Shown: positions 1 through 8,956, numbered from the stretch's first letter. The stretch is DNA of 64,000 nt from Amycolatopsis sp. FBCC-B4732 (GCF_023008405.1 NZ_CP095376.1:5418001-5482000); one strand, 5' to 3'. The notes: generated by a model not told the origin, from the letters alone. A program made the numbers and translations.

Positions 1-57
1 GTTCCGGCCAGTCTACGGAGACCCGCCAGGGTGGTTCCGCCCGCCGCGTCCGGCATC

Positions 58-80
58 ACAGGCGGAGAGCGATCGCCTGT
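58..80. other. Short hairpin upstream of the aldehyde dehydrogenase
   Basis: Bases 58-64 (acaggcg) pair perfectly with 74-80 around a 9-base loop. It lies in the first 153 bases, which hold no gene I can support. It may belong to the 3' end of a gene to the left or to the leader of the dehydrogenase. With seven base pairs and no T-run the function is unclear. Confidence 0.25.
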
Positions 81-153
81 CAGCACGCGGGGTGAACCTC
101 GTCTCCCGGCCGTGCTGTGGCGGTCACGCGGCGTGGCCACGAGAATGGGGTCC

Positions 154-1623
154 ATGGCGGACTTCTTCATCGGCGGCGACTGGGTGGACGCGGTGGGCGG
201 CGGCCGCCGGAAGATCCGCTGCCCGGCGGACGGTTCCCTGGTCGCGTCGGTCGCGGAGGGCACCGCCAAGGACACCGAGGCGGCCATCGCGGCGGCGCGG
301 CGGGCGTTCGACGCCGGCCCGTGGCCCGGCACACCCGCGCACCTGCGCGGTGACCTGCTGCTGCGCACCGCCGACCTGCTGGATCGCGACGCGGAGGCGT
401 TCGCCCGCGCGGAGTCGCTCGACACCGGCAAGCGCCTGGTCGAGAGCCGCTACGACATGGCCGACATCGCGGCCTGCCTGCGCTACTTCGGCAAGCTCGC
501 GGCGCAGGACGCCGGGCGCGTCGTCGACACCGGCAACCCGGACGCGATCAGCCGGATCGTGCACGAGCCGGTCGGCGTCTGCGGGCTGATCACGCCGTGG
601 AACTACCCGCTGTTGCAGACGGTGTGGAAGATCGCACCGGCGCTGGCGGCGGGCAACACGTTCGTGCTCAAGCCCAGCGAGCTGACGCCGCACACGGCGA
701 TCCTGTTCCTGAAGCTGCTCACCGAGGCGGGCCTGCCGCCGGGCGTGGGCAACCTGGTGCTCGGTGCCGGGGCCGAGGTGGGCGCGCCGCTGGCGGCCCA
801 CCCGGACGTCGACCTGGTGTCGTTCACCGGCGGCCTGGCCACCGGCAAGGTGATCGCCGCGTCGGCCGCGGCCACGGTCAAGAAAGTGGCCCTCGAGCTG
901 GGCGGCAAGAACCCGAACGTGGTCTTCGCCGACGCCGATTTCGAGACGGCGGTCGACTACGCGCTGACGGCGGTGTTCCTGCACTCGGGCCAGGTCTGCT
1001 CGGCGGGCACGCGGCTGATCGTGCAGCGCGAGTGGCACGACGACTTCGTGGCCGAGCTGGTCCGCCGCGCCGAGCGCATCCGCCTGGGCGGCCCGTTCGA
1101 CTCCCACGCGGAGACGGGCCCGCTGATCTCGGCGGCGCACCGGTCCAAGGTGGAGGCGTACGTGGCGGCGGCGCTGGCGGAGGGCGCGGTGCTGCGCACG
1201 GGCGGCCGCCGTCCCGACGACCCGGCGCTGGCGGAGGGCTTCTACTACCTGCCGACCATCCTGGACGAGGTGCGCCAGGGCTCGCCGGCGGTCGTGGAGG
1301 AGTCGTTCGGGCCGGTGCTGACGGTGGAGACGTTCACCGACGAGGACGACGCCGTCCGCATCGCCAACGACACGCACTACGGCCTGGCGGGCGCGGTGTT
1401 CACGCAGGACGCTTCGCGCGCGCAGCGGGTGGCCGGCCGGCTGCGGCACGGGACGGTGTGGATCAACGACTTCCACCCGTACCTCCCCCAGGCCGAGTGG
1501 GGCGGCTACAAGCAGTCCGGCTTCGGCCGCGAGCTGGGCCCGACGGGGCTGGCGGAGTACACCGAGGTCAAGCACGTCTACCAGAACCTGCGCCCGGGCC
1601 CGCAGCACTGGTTCGCGAGCTGA
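154..1623 (+). CDS. Aldehyde dehydrogenase, betaine-aldehyde/aminoaldehyde type
   Basis: NAD(P)-dependent oxidation of an aldehyde to an acid in the cytoplasm. The 489-residue product is the usual family length. The cofactor and oxyanion motif TPWNYPL includes Asn150, the general base is Glu248 in LELGGKN, and the catalytic cysteine is Cys282 in GQVCSAGTR. The ATG at 154 gives the family's normal N-terminus (MADFFIGGDWV) and has a GAGAAT hexamer seven bases upstream; ATG 145 and GTG 133 are in-frame alternatives. The overall look (SFTGG, C-terminal WINDFHPY and GGYKQSGFGRELG) fits betaine aldehyde or aminobutyraldehyde dehydrogenases. Substrate cannot be fixed from sequence, and no choline or polyamine gene lies beside it. 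Confidence 0.93.
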   Translation: MADFFIGGDWVDAVGGGRRKIRCPADGSLVASVAEGTAKDTEAAIAAARRAFDAGPWPGTPAHLRGDLLLRTADLLDRDAEAFARAESLDTGKRLVESRYDMADIAACLRYFGKLAAQDAGRVVDTGNPDAISRIVHEPVGVCGLITPWNYPLLQTVWKIAPALAAGNTFVLKPSELTPHTAILFLKLLTEAGLPPGVGNLVLGAGAEVGAPLAAHPDVDLVSFTGGLATGKVIAASAAATVKKVALELGGKNPNVVFADADFETAVDYALTAVFLHSGQVCSAGTRLIVQREWHDDFVAELVRRAERIRLGGPFDSHAETGPLISAAHRSKVEAYVAAALAEGAVLRTGGRRPDDPALAEGFYYLPTILDEVRQGSPAVVEESFGPVLTVETFTDEDDAVRIANDTHYGLAGAVFTQDASRAQRVAGRLRHGTVWINDFHPYLPQAEWGGYKQSGFGRELGPTGLAEYTEVKHVYQNLRPGPQHWFAS

Positions 1624-1660
1624 GTCGCCCGATCGGGATCATTCGAACGGCCCAGCGTTT

Positions 1661-1666
1661 TATGCT
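1661..1666 (+). promoter_or_regulatory. -10 element TATGCT of a probable leaderless promoter
   Basis: TATGCT is followed by exactly six bases and then the GTG at 1673, with no Shine-Dalgarno sequence. This is the geometry expected when transcription starts on the start codon. No good -35 is visible. It supports GTG 1673 as the start of the small membrane protein gene. Confidence 0.5.
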
Positions 1667-1672
1667 GCGGGT

Positions 1673-2092
1673 GTGACGCAGTGGCGCGTGCCGCGAGCGG
1701 TGCTGGTGGCGATCGCCGGCCTGGGGGTGATCGCGGGCTTGACCCTGCGCACGGCGGCGGTCCCGGCGGCGCTGCCACCGGGCACCCCGGACCCGGAACT
1801 GGCGGTCGGCCTGCGGCTGGTGTGCGCGGCGGCGGTCCTGCTGGCGGGGACGCTGACGTATTTGACGTTCGCCCGGCGCGAGGACGAGCCGCTGGCGATG
1901 GCGTGCCTGCCGGGCCTGGTGGTGACGGGCGTGATCCTGCGGCACCTGGTGGTGACCCTGCCGGGGGTGACGCGCTTCCAGCCGGCGGCACGGGTGGCAC
2001 CGGGAGCCGGGGCGTGGGTACTGCTGGCGTCGGGGGTGGCGATGACGGCAGCGGGCCTGGCGGCGGCGTTCGCGGTGCGACGGGCCAGCTGA
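1673..2092 (+). CDS. Small integral membrane protein of unknown function
   Basis: Not recognised as a named family. The 139-residue product has about four hydrophobic stretches, near residues 8-27, 45-65, 77-95 and 108-134, with Arg-rich ends (FARREDE; AVRRAS). It follows the aldehyde dehydrogenase by 49 bases and ends 18 bases before the convergent RNA methyltransferase gene. It has its own -10-like hexamer directly upstream, so it may be transcribed independently. GC content and codon use match the neighbours. Confidence 0.7.
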   Translation: MTQWRVPRAVLVAIAGLGVIAGLTLRTAAVPAALPPGTPDPELAVGLRLVCAAAVLLAGTLTYLTFARREDEPLAMACLPGLVVTGVILRHLVVTLPGVTRFQPAARVAPGAGAWVLLASGVAMTAAGLAAAFAVRRAS

Positions 2093-2110
2093 CCTGCGGC
2101 CGGACCGCGC

Positions 2111-3298
2111 TCAGGACAGCAGCGCCACGCACTCCACGTGGTGCGTCATCGGGAACGCGTCGAACGCCCGCAGATCCGTCAGCGAGTACCCGTGCGAGGC
2201 GAACGTGGCCAGGTCGCGGGCGAGCGCCGCCGGGTCGCAGGCCACGTACACGATCCGGTCCGGCGCGCCCGCCACGATCGACTCCACGACCGCCTTGCCC
2301 GCGCCCTTGCGCGGCGGGTCCAGCACCACGACGTCGACCGGCTTGGCCGCCGACTCCAGTACGTGCTCCACGCGCCCCGCCTGCCACGAGACCTGCGGGA
2401 GGTCCGCCAGGTTCCGCTCGCCGTCGGTGACCGCACGGCGGCCCGACTCGATCGCCAGCACCCGCCCCGACGTGCCGACCTGCGAAGCCAGCACCGACGC
2501 GAACAGGCCGACCCCGGCGTAGAGGTCCCAGGCCGAGCCGCCCGCCGGTGCCTCCGCCCACTCCGCGACGACCGCCGCGAGCGTGGGGGCCGCCGCCGGG
2601 TGGACCTGCCAGAAGCCGTGGGCGTCGAGCTGCCAGTCGCGGCCCGCCGCGTGCTGGACCGCCACGCCGCCGGACAGCTGGCGGGCGCGGACCTTGCCGC
2701 GGACCGTCGACAGCTCGCGCACGTGCCGGGTGCCGTTGCCGTCACTGGTCACCTCCAGCTCGGCGCCCGGGCGCCAGCGGCGCGCGAGGACGTCGTCCAG
2801 CGCGCCCGGCACCGCGATCGGGCACTTCTCCAGCGGCACCACGCGGTGGCTGTGGTGGGCGCGCAGGCCCGCGCGCCCGTCCCGGCCGGCGACCAGCCGG
2901 ACGCGGCTGCGCCAGTCCAGCGACCCGCCCTCCAGCGCCTCCACGACGACCTCGCGCTCGATGCCCGCCAGCCGCTGCAGCTGCTCGGCCACCACGGCGG
3001 CCTTCAGCTCGAGCTGGTACGACGGTGCCGCGTGCTGCCAGTCGCACCCGCCGCAGCCGCCGGGCACCGCGAGCGGACAGGGCGGCTCGACCCGCGCCTC
3101 GGCCGCCATCAGCACCTCCACCGCGTCGCCGCGGCAGAACGAACCGCCGTTGTCCTCGGTGACCTCGACGCGGACCCGCTCCCCCGGCAGCGCGTGCCGG
3201 ACGAACACCACGCGGCCCTCGGCACGCGCCACGCAGTGGCCGCCGTGCGCGACCGGCCCGACCTCGACCTCGAGGACGCGACCCAGCCAGCTCGTCAT
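2111..3298 (-). CDS. TRAM-domain class I RNA methyltransferase (TrmA/RlmD family)
   Basis: SAM-dependent uracil-C5 methylation of tRNA or rRNA. The N-terminal TRAM domain covers roughly residues 1-62. A 4Fe-4S cluster site is formed by Cys74, Cys82, Cys85 and Cys159. The SAM-binding Rossmann core carries the LDPPRKG motif, and the catalytic nucleophile is Cys354 in VACDP. The 395-residue length is typical of actinobacterial members. Its ATG overlaps the stop of the upstream APC permease gene by four bases (ATGA), so the two are translationally coupled. The same pair exists as Rv2689c/Rv2690c in M. tuberculosis. The exact target (a 23S uridine or tRNA U54) is not predictable from sequence. Confidence 0.93.
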   Translation of the reverse strand: MTSWLGRVLEVEVGPVAHGGHCVARAEGRVVFVRHALPGERVRVEVTEDNGGSFCRGDAVEVLMAAEARVEPPCPLAVPGGCGGCDWQHAAPSYQLELKAAVVAEQLQRLAGIEREVVVEALEGGSLDWRSRVRLVAGRDGRAGLRAHHSHRVVPLEKCPIAVPGALDDVLARRWRPGAELEVTSDGNGTRHVRELSTVRGKVRARQLSGGVAVQHAAGRDWQLDAHGFWQVHPAAAPTLAAVVAEWAEAPAGGSAWDLYAGVGLFASVLASQVGTSGRVLAIESGRRAVTDGERNLADLPQVSWQAGRVEHVLESAAKPVDVVVLDPPRKGAGKAVVESIVAGAPDRIVYVACDPAALARDLATFASHGYSLTDLRAFDAFPMTHHVECVALLS

Positions 3299-5328
3299 TC
3301 GGCCGGCTCCTTCGGCTTCGGTGCGGCGGCCCGCTTGCCGTTGGGCGAGAAACCGCGCCGGACGTCACCGGCCGCGGGCCGTTCGTTCCGGACGCGCGCG
3401 GCCGCCTTGGCCGAGGACTCCAGCTGCCACGGCACGCTCGCCACGATCACGCCGGACTGGAACAGCAGCCGACCCTTGAGCCGCAGCGCGCTCTGGTTGT
3501 GCAGCACCTGCTCCCACCAGTGCCCGACCACGTACTCCGGGATGAACACGGTGACCACGTTGCGCGGGTTGTCGCCGCGCACGCGCTTCACGTAGTCGAG
3601 CACCGGCTTCGTGATCTCGCGGTAGGGCGATTCGACGACCTTCAGCGGCACCTTGAAGTTGTGCGCGTCCCACTCGGCGGTGAGCCGGCGCGTGTCGGCA
3701 TCGTCCACGTTGACCGTCACGGCTTCGAGGACGTCCGGGCGCATCGCCTTGGCGTAGGCCAGCGCGCGCAGCGTCGGGCGGTGCAGTTTGGACACCAGGA
3801 CGATCGCGTGGTTGCGCGACGGCAGCACGGTCGGGGTGTCGCCGAGGTCCTTCAGCTCGTCGGCGACGCGGTCGTAGTGCTTCCGGATCGCCGTCATCAG
3901 CACGAAGATCGCCACCATCGCCGCGATCGCGATCCACGCGCCGAGCAGGAACTTCGTGATCAGGACGATCACCAGCACGACGCCGGTGCAGGTGAGACCG
4001 ACCGCGTTGACCGTCTGGGAGCGCCGCATCCGCCGCCGCTTCGCGGGGTCGGTTTCCTTGGCCAGCAACCGGTTCCAGTGCCGGATCATGCCGGCCTGGC
4101 TCACCGTGAACGACACGAACACGCCCACGATGTAGAGCTGGATGAGCCGGGTGACCTCGGCGTCGAACGCGATGATCAGCACGAGCGCGAACGCCGCGAG
4201 GAACAGGATGCCGTTGGAGAACGCCAGCCGGTCGCCGCGGGTGTGCAGCTGCCGCGGGAGGTAGCGGTCCTGCGCCAGGATCGAGCCCAGCACCGGGAAG
4301 CCGTTGAACGCGGTGTTCGCGGCCAGCAGCAGGATGATGCCGGTGGAGAAGGAGATGTAGTAGAACGCCGGCGGGAAGTCGGCGAACACCGCGTGCGCGA
4401 TCTGCGCGACGATCGTCTTCTGCTCGTAGCCCGCGGGTGCGCCGGCGAGCTGCTCGGCCGGGTCCTCGGCGAACTTGACGTCGGTGATCGTCGCGAGCGT
4501 GATGATGCCGACCAGCATGGTGACCGCGAGCAGGCCCATCATCAGCAGCGTGGTGGCCGCGTTCTTCGACTTGGGCTTCTGGAACGCCGGGACGCCGTTG
4601 CTGATCGCCTCGACCCCGGTCAGCGCCGCCGCGCCGGAGGAAAACGCCCGCAGCACCAGGAACGCGTAAGCGACGCCGGCGAAAGTGCCTTCGGCGTTCA
4701 GCGTGAACCCGGCGCTCTCGGCCTTCATCTCGGTGCCGGTGGCCGCCTGCACCAGGCCCCACACGACCATGACCAGGATGCCCAGGATGAAGCCGTATGT
4801 CGGGATCGCGAAGGCCTTCCCCGACTCCCGGATGCCGCGCAGGTTCAGCGAGGTCAGCACGACGACGATGACGATCGACGCGAGCACCTTGTGCTGGGCC
4901 ACCCACGGGACCGCAGAGCCGATGTTGGCCACACCGGACGAAGTGGACACCGCGACCGTCAGCACGTAGTCGACGAGCAGCGCGCTGGCCACGGTGAGGC
5001 CGAACTTGCCGCCGAGGTTGGTGTTGGCGACCTCGTAGTCGCCGCCGCCGCTCGGGTAGGCGTGCACGTTCTGCCGGTAGGACGCGACGACGACCAGCAT
5101 GACCAGGGCGACCATGATGCCGATCCACGGCGCCAGCGCGTACGCGGAGAGGCCCGCGACGCTCAGCGTCAGGAAGATCTCTTCCGGCGCGTACGCCACG
5201 CTCGAGAGGGCGTCGGACGCGAAGATCGGCAGCGCGATGCGCTTCGGGAGGAGCGTGTGAGCGAGCCTGTCACTGCGGAACGGACGTCCGAGGACCAGGC
5301 GTTTCAGCACGGTCGGGAACTTCGACAC
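3295..5328 (-). CDS. APC-superfamily permease with C-terminal cytosolic domain
   Basis: A 677-residue transporter of the APC family type found beside TrkA proteins in actinobacteria. About twelve hydrophobic helices occupy residues 35-480. They begin with an FASDALSSVAYAPEE segment typical of the family and are followed by a soluble C-terminal region with a universal-stress-like fold (VLVSKLHRPTLRALAYA). GTG 5328 is chosen because TACTGT lies exactly six bases upstream; upstream frame extension is spurious low-complexity sequence. It is divergent from two trkA-type genes, which makes a K+-linked or amino-acid-transport role plausible. The substrate is unknown. Orthologue position: Rv2690c. 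Confidence 0.9.
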   Translation of the reverse strand: MSKFPTVLKRLVLGRPFRSDRLAHTLLPKRIALPIFASDALSSVAYAPEEIFLTLSVAGLSAYALAPWIGIMVALVMLVVVASYRQNVHAYPSGGGDYEVANTNLGGKFGLTVASALLVDYVLTVAVSTSSGVANIGSAVPWVAQHKVLASIVIVVVLTSLNLRGIRESGKAFAIPTYGFILGILVMVVWGLVQAATGTEMKAESAGFTLNAEGTFAGVAYAFLVLRAFSSGAAALTGVEAISNGVPAFQKPKSKNAATTLLMMGLLAVTMLVGIITLATITDVKFAEDPAEQLAGAPAGYEQKTIVAQIAHAVFADFPPAFYYISFSTGIILLLAANTAFNGFPVLGSILAQDRYLPRQLHTRGDRLAFSNGILFLAAFALVLIIAFDAEVTRLIQLYIVGVFVSFTVSQAGMIRHWNRLLAKETDPAKRRRMRRSQTVNAVGLTCTGVVLVIVLITKFLLGAWIAIAAMVAIFVLMTAIRKHYDRVADELKDLGDTPTVLPSRNHAIVLVSKLHRPTLRALAYAKAMRPDVLEAVTVNVDDADTRRLTAEWDAHNFKVPLKVVESPYREITKPVLDYVKRVRGDNPRNVVTVFIPEYVVGHWWEQVLHNQSALRLKGRLLFQSGVIVASVPWQLESSAKAAARVRNERPAAGDVRRGFSPNGKRAAAPKPKEPAE

Positions 5329-5334
5329 CACCGG

Positions 5335-5340
5335 ACAGTA
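5335..5340 (-). promoter_or_regulatory. -10 element TACTGT of a probable leaderless promoter
   Basis: On the minus strand TACTGT is followed by ccggtg and then GTG 5328. No Shine-Dalgarno sequence lies at a useful distance; the nearest AGGAG is about 20 bases away. This fixes the likely start of the permease. Confidence 0.5.
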
Positions 5341-5476
5341 CAGCGGAGCGAAGCTCCTCGGTTGAGGGCGGTGGCGGGGAGGACGGTGGAAGTAGCCGCA
5401 GGGGTGCACGGTAGGTTCGGCGCTGGTATGTCGGGGTAGGTACGGACGGGTGAACCCGCCGAAGAGGAGGCAGGGC

Positions 5477-6142
5477 GTGCACGTGGTGATCATGGGATGC
5501 GGCCGGGTAGGCGCGTCCCTGGCCGCTGCGCTGGAGCGGCTCGGCCACGAGGTGGCCGTCATCGACAAGAACCAGCAGGCGTTCCGCAGGCTCGGCAGTG
5601 ACTTCCACGGCCAGCAGGTCGTCGGCGTCGGCTTCGACCGCAGGGTGCTGGTCGAAGCGGGCATCGAGCGGGCCGGCGCGTTCGCCGCGGTGTCCAGCGG
5701 CGACAACTCGAACATCATTTCGGCACGGGTCGCGCGCGAGAACTTCGGCATCGAGCACGTCGTCGCGCGGATCTACGACCACAAGCGCGCGGCCGTCTAC
5801 GAGCGGCTGGGGATCCCGACGGTCGCGACCGTGCCCTGGACCACCGACCGGTTCCTGCGGTCGCTGCTGCCGGACGGCGTGGCGTCGGCGTGGCGGGACC
5901 CGTCGGGCAACGTGGCGCTGCTGCAGCTGCCGCTGCACGAGGGCTGGGTCGGGCACTCCGTCCGGGCCCTGCAGGAGGCGACGGACGCGCGCGTGGCGTT
6001 CATCATGCGGTTCGGCACCGCCGTGCTGCCGGACCACAAGACCGTCGTGCAGGCGGACGACGTCGTGTGGGTGGCCGCGCGCTCCGGCACCGTCAGCGAC
6101 GTGACCAGTGTGGCCCAGCGCGAACCGGAGGACGAGGCATGA
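5477..6142 (+). CDS. TrkA-family potassium-uptake regulatory protein (first copy)
   Basis: Cytosolic RCK/KTN protein that binds NAD(H) or nucleotides and gates a Trk/Ktr K+ channel. The Rossmann signature GCGRVGASLAAALE is at residues 7-20, followed by an acidic strand end (VIDKN), and a C-terminal RCK_C-like segment ends the 221-residue protein. GTG 5477 is preceded by a strong gaggagg site six bases away; the in-frame ATG at 5450 lacks one. Its stop overlaps the start of a second trkA by ATGA, so equimolar synthesis is likely. Matches Rv2691 (CeoB) by order and orientation. No membrane Trk subunit is in the window. Confidence 0.93.
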   Translation: MHVVIMGCGRVGASLAAALERLGHEVAVIDKNQQAFRRLGSDFHGQQVVGVGFDRRVLVEAGIERAGAFAAVSSGDNSNIISARVARENFGIEHVVARIYDHKRAAVYERLGIPTVATVPWTTDRFLRSLLPDGVASAWRDPSGNVALLQLPLHEGWVGHSVRALQEATDARVAFIMRFGTAVLPDHKTVVQADDVVWVAARSGTVSDVTSVAQREPEDEA

Positions 6143-6795
6143 GGGTCGCGATTGCGGGCGCGGGCGCGGTCGGCCGCTCCATCGCCGCCGAGCTGATCGA
6201 CGGCAGGCACCAGGTGATGCTCATCGAGCGCGAGGCCGACCAGTTCGAGCCGCACGCGGTCGAGCAGGCCGACTGGGTGCTCGGCGACGCGTGCGAGGTG
6301 TCGATCCTGGAGGAGTCCGGGATCGAGCAGTGCGACGTGGTCATCGCCGCGACCGGCGACGACAAGGCCAACCTGGTGGTCTCGCTGCTGGCGAAGACGG
6401 AGTTCGCCGTCCGGCGCGTGGTGGCCCGGGTGAACAACCCGGCCAACGAGTGGCTGTTCACCGACGCCTGGGGCGTCGACGTGGCGGTCTCGACCCCGCG
6501 GATGCTCGCGGCGATGGTCGAGGAGGCGGTCAGCGTCGGCGACCTGGTGCGGCTGATGACGTTCCGCCAGAGCAACGCGAACCTCGTCGAGCTGACCCTG
6601 CCGGCCGAGACACCGCTGGCCGGGAAGCCGGTGAGCGAGCTGGCGCTGCCCCGGGACGCGGCGCTGGTGACGATCCTGCGCGGCGACCGGGTGATCGTGC
6701 CGCAGCCGGAGGACCCGCTGGAGCCGGGCGACGAGCTGCTGTTCGTCGCGACGGCCGACGTCGAGCCGGAGATCCGGACGGCACTGGGCTACTGA
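6139..6795 (+). CDS. TrkA-family potassium-uptake regulatory protein (second copy)
   Basis: Second RCK protein of the pair, 218 residues. It has a canonical GAGAVGRSIAAEL dinucleotide loop near residues 6-18, an acidic residue after strand two (LIERE), and a clear C-terminal RCK_C domain from about residue 140 (TPLAGKPVSELALPRDAALV). Start ATG 6139 overlaps the previous stop by four bases. The paired arrangement suggests a hetero-oligomeric gating ring. Corresponds to Rv2692 (CeoC). Transcription ends at the strong hairpin directly downstream. Confidence 0.94.
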   Translation: MRVAIAGAGAVGRSIAAELIDGRHQVMLIEREADQFEPHAVEQADWVLGDACEVSILEESGIEQCDVVIAATGDDKANLVVSLLAKTEFAVRRVVARVNNPANEWLFTDAWGVDVAVSTPRMLAAMVEEAVSVGDLVRLMTFRQSNANLVELTLPAETPLAGKPVSELALPRDAALVTILRGDRVIVPQPEDPLEPGDELLFVATADVEPEIRTALGY

Positions 6796-6800
6796 AGACG

Positions 6801-6840
6801 CGAAGAAGGCCCCCGGCGAGCACGCCGGGGGCCTTCTTCG
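6801..6840. terminator. Bidirectional terminator between trkA and DUF3159 genes
   Basis: A perfect 18-bp stem (6801-6818 with 6823-6840) has an agca loop. It sits between two convergent genes, five bases after the trkA stop and eight before the DUF3159 stop. The arms begin cgaagaagg and end ccttcttcg, so both strands finish in a short pyrimidine-rich tail. Confidence 0.85.
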
Positions 6841-6848
6841 CAGCTCGA

Positions 6849-7571
6849 TCAGGCCTCGGGGGCCGCGTACTTCTCGCGCAGCCGGGCTTCGACCTCGGCG
6901 TCGGTCTCCGGCGCCGGCTCGGTCTCCGCCATCGCCTTCAGGCGCTTGTCCGACCGGCGCACCGCCCACACGACGACCAGCAGGCCCAGCGCGTACAGCG
7001 GGTACCCCATCGCGATCTTCGCGAAGGCCAGCCAGCCGGTGTAGTCCTCCTGGTACAGCCAGCGCTGCACCACGAACCGCGCCGCGAAGATCGCGGCCAT
7101 CGCCAGCGTCGCGACGTCGTAGCCGTAGCGGGACGGCTTGTCTTTGCGCCACGCCTGGCCGGTGCCGTTCAGCATGTTCCAGACGACGCCCGCGATCGGC
7201 CAGCGGACCAGGACCGACACCACGAAGACGCCGCAGTAGATCAGGCTCGCGTAGATCCCGAACAGGAAGAAGCCCTTCGCGGACCCCGTGCGGTAGGCGA
7301 TGAACGCCGCGATCGCCACGCCGAAGAACCCCGAGATCGCCGGCTGCAGCGGTTCCTTGCGGACCAGCCGCAGCACGGTGATGGCCACCGCGCTGCCGAT
7401 CGAGGTCCAGATGGCCGCGGTCAGGCCGAAGAACGAGTTCGCCAGCACGAAGACGATCACCGGCAGCGACGAGTAGACCAGGCCGGACACGCCGCCCATC
7501 TGCTCGAGCAGGGTGGGCTGCGGCTCGTCGCCGTCGTCGGTCTTCTTCTCGCTCGGGGCGGGTTCAGTCAC
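6849..7571 (-). CDS. DUF3159 family membrane protein
   Basis: Integral membrane protein of 240 residues with an acidic soluble N-terminus (1-30), about six hydrophobic helices between residues 35 and 205, and a charged C-terminal tail (VEARLREKYAAPEA). It is recognised as the actinobacterial DUF3159 family, whose function is unknown; the Rv2693c orthologue sits at the same place. Start GTG 7571 follows the stop of the OB-fold gene by nine bases, so the two form one unit. Confidence 0.9.
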   Translation of the reverse strand: MTEPAPSEKKTDDGDEPQPTLLEQMGGVSGLVYSSLPVIVFVLANSFFGLTAAIWTSIGSAVAITVLRLVRKEPLQPAISGFFGVAIAAFIAYRTGSAKGFFLFGIYASLIYCGVFVVSVLVRWPIAGVVWNMLNGTGQAWRKDKPSRYGYDVATLAMAAIFAARFVVQRWLYQEDYTGWLAFAKIAMGYPLYALGLLVVVWAVRRSDKRLKAMAETEPAPETDAEVEARLREKYAAPEA

Positions 7572-7580
7572 GATGGGTGA

Positions 7581-7961
7581 TCAACTCACTGGGCTCTGGA
7601 GCTCGTAATAGGGGTTGTACAGCACCTTCTGGCCGTCACGCTCGGCCATCCGGCCGCGCACCTTGATCGTCCGGCCAGGCTCGATGCCCGGGATCCGGCG
7701 GCGGCCGAGCCAGATTAGCGTCACGCCCTGTGTCCCGTCGAACAGCTCGGCCTCCAGGGTGGCGGCCTCGTTCGTCGGGCAGAGCTCCACGCTGCGGAGT
7801 CTCCCCATCACGGTGACCTCTTCACCGGACCGGCAGTCACAGGCCCGCTGCGCCCCTTCGGCGCCCGACCTCATCGACATCTCGTCTGCGTCGAGATCCT
7901 CGACGTCGCTGGTCAGCTTGCGTACCAGCCGGCTGAAGTAGCCGCCGTCTTTGGCGGACAT
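7581..7961 (-). CDS. OB-fold nucleic-acid-binding domain protein
   Basis: A 126-residue protein whose central part (about residues 45-120) is a single OB-fold. It includes the strand pattern EVTVMGRLRSVEL, the loop LFDGTQGVTLIWLGR and a return strand IKVRGRMAERDGQKVLYNP. Such domains bind single-stranded nucleic acid, as in the anticodon-binding and RecG/RecJ-associated OB families. ATG 7961 is preceded by ggag with a five-base gap. Operonic with DUF3159; Rv2694c is the positional equivalent. The physiological ligand is unknown. Confidence 0.88.
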   Translation of the reverse strand: MSAKDGGYFSRLVRKLTSDVEDLDADEMSMRSGAEGAQRACDCRSGEEVTVMGRLRSVELCPTNEAATLEAELFDGTQGVTLIWLGRRRIPGIEPGRTIKVRGRMAERDGQKVLYNPYYELQSPVS

Positions 7962-8067
7962 AGGTGCTCCTGTGCTCCGGGGCCCCCGACAAAATTGCTT
8001 GCGGCCCGTGCGATTCCAGCGTACTGCGGTCCCCGCCAGGGAAACGCCTTTGCGCAAAGATCGCAAC

Positions 8068-8781
8068 GTGACGTCCGCGATCAGAGTTCCCGCCGCGGTG
8101 CTGCTGCCCGGCACCGGCTCGGACGAGGTGTTCGTCCGGGCCGTCTTCGGAGGGCCCCTGCGCGCCCTCGGTGTCCCGCTCGTCGCGCCACCGCCACCGC
8201 GGGGTGCGGCGCTGGCCGACGGCTACCTGGCGGCCCTCGACGCGCTCGCGGACGAACACGGCGAACTGCTCGTAGGCGGCATTTCGTTCGGCGCGCACCT
8301 GGCCGCGGAGTGGGCCGTGCGCAACCCGGGCCGTTGCGGGGGCCTGCTGGCCGCCCTCCCGGCCTGGAACGGCGTCCCGGGCCCAGCACCCGCGTCGCTG
8401 GCCGCGACGCTGTCGGCGGACCTGGTGGCCGGTTCCGGCGTCGACGTCGCCCTCGCCCAGACCGGGGGCAGCCCGGACTGGCTGCGGGCCGAACTGGACC
8501 GGGCGTGGCGCCGCCACGGCGACGGGCTCGCGGCCGGCCTGCGCGTGGCGGCCGGCCGTCCTTCGCCAACCCTGGCCGAGCTCTCGCGGCTGGCCGTCCC
8601 GGCCGGGGTCGGCACGTGCACCGACGACCCGATCCACCCGACGAAAGTCGCGTCGGAGTGGGCGAGCGCACTCCCCCGCGCGGCGCTCGGCGAGACGACG
8701 CTCACGGCACTGGGCGCCGACCGCGAGTCCCTGGGCCGGGCGACCGTCCTGGCCCTCCTGCGGGCCCTCCGAACGCCGTGA
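8068..8781 (+). CDS. Alpha/beta-hydrolase-fold protein
   Basis: A 237-residue cytosolic hydrolase-like protein with an N-terminal strand and oxyanion loop (VLLPGTGSDEVF), a nucleophile elbow GGISFGAHLA (GxSxG-type serine near residue 73), and a C-terminal acid and histidine region around TDDPIHP. No lid domain is seen. Start GTG 8068 is preceded by AAAGAT and six bases, a weak leaderless signature; no Shine-Dalgarno is present. It matches the position of Rv2695. Substrate is unknown. Its stop codon lies inside the first copy of a 71-bp repeat. Confidence 0.82.
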   Translation: MTSAIRVPAAVLLPGTGSDEVFVRAVFGGPLRALGVPLVAPPPPRGAALADGYLAALDALADEHGELLVGGISFGAHLAAEWAVRNPGRCGGLLAALPAWNGVPGPAPASLAATLSADLVAGSGVDVALAQTGGSPDWLRAELDRAWRRHGDGLAAGLRVAAGRPSPTLAELSRLAVPAGVGTCTDDPIHPTKVASEWASALPRAALGETTLTALGADRESLGRATVLALLRALRTP

Positions 8782-8841
8782 AGGCCACCGTGGGGAAGCA
8801 CGAGTTCCTCACGGTGGCCTTCACGAACGTCCAGGTCAGCC
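8771..8841. repeat. 71-bp palindromic repeat, copy 1
   Basis: This sequence recurs at 8957-9027 with only two differences. It contains an inverted repeat: gtgaaggccaccgtg pairs with cacggtggccttcac around a 17-base loop. The hydrolase stop codon (8779-8781) is in the left arm, so the element also acts as that gene's 3' hairpin. The 115 bases between copies also show a weaker duplication beginning cagccacggtct. Confidence 0.85.
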
Positions 8842-8956
8842 ACGGTCTGCCCGGCGGGCCCGGACCACTGCCGCTCGCAGTTCGGCGACGCCCGCGCAAG
8901 GCTCAGCCACGGTCTTCCAGACGGCTCGGACCGCCGCGGCCCGGGTTCCGTGGGCC

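Noticed and set aside
5477..6795. Ligand-sensing riboswitch (such as cyclic-di-AMP type) upstream of the trkA pair
   Set aside because: The upstream gap is 148 bases or less and GC-rich, with no recognisable conserved core; a strong ribosome site explains translation.
8068..8781. Treating the alpha/beta hydrolase start as the upstream ATG 7951
   Set aside because: That extension would overlap the divergent OB-fold gene start (7961) and encodes non-conserved sequence; GTG 8068 begins just before the fold.
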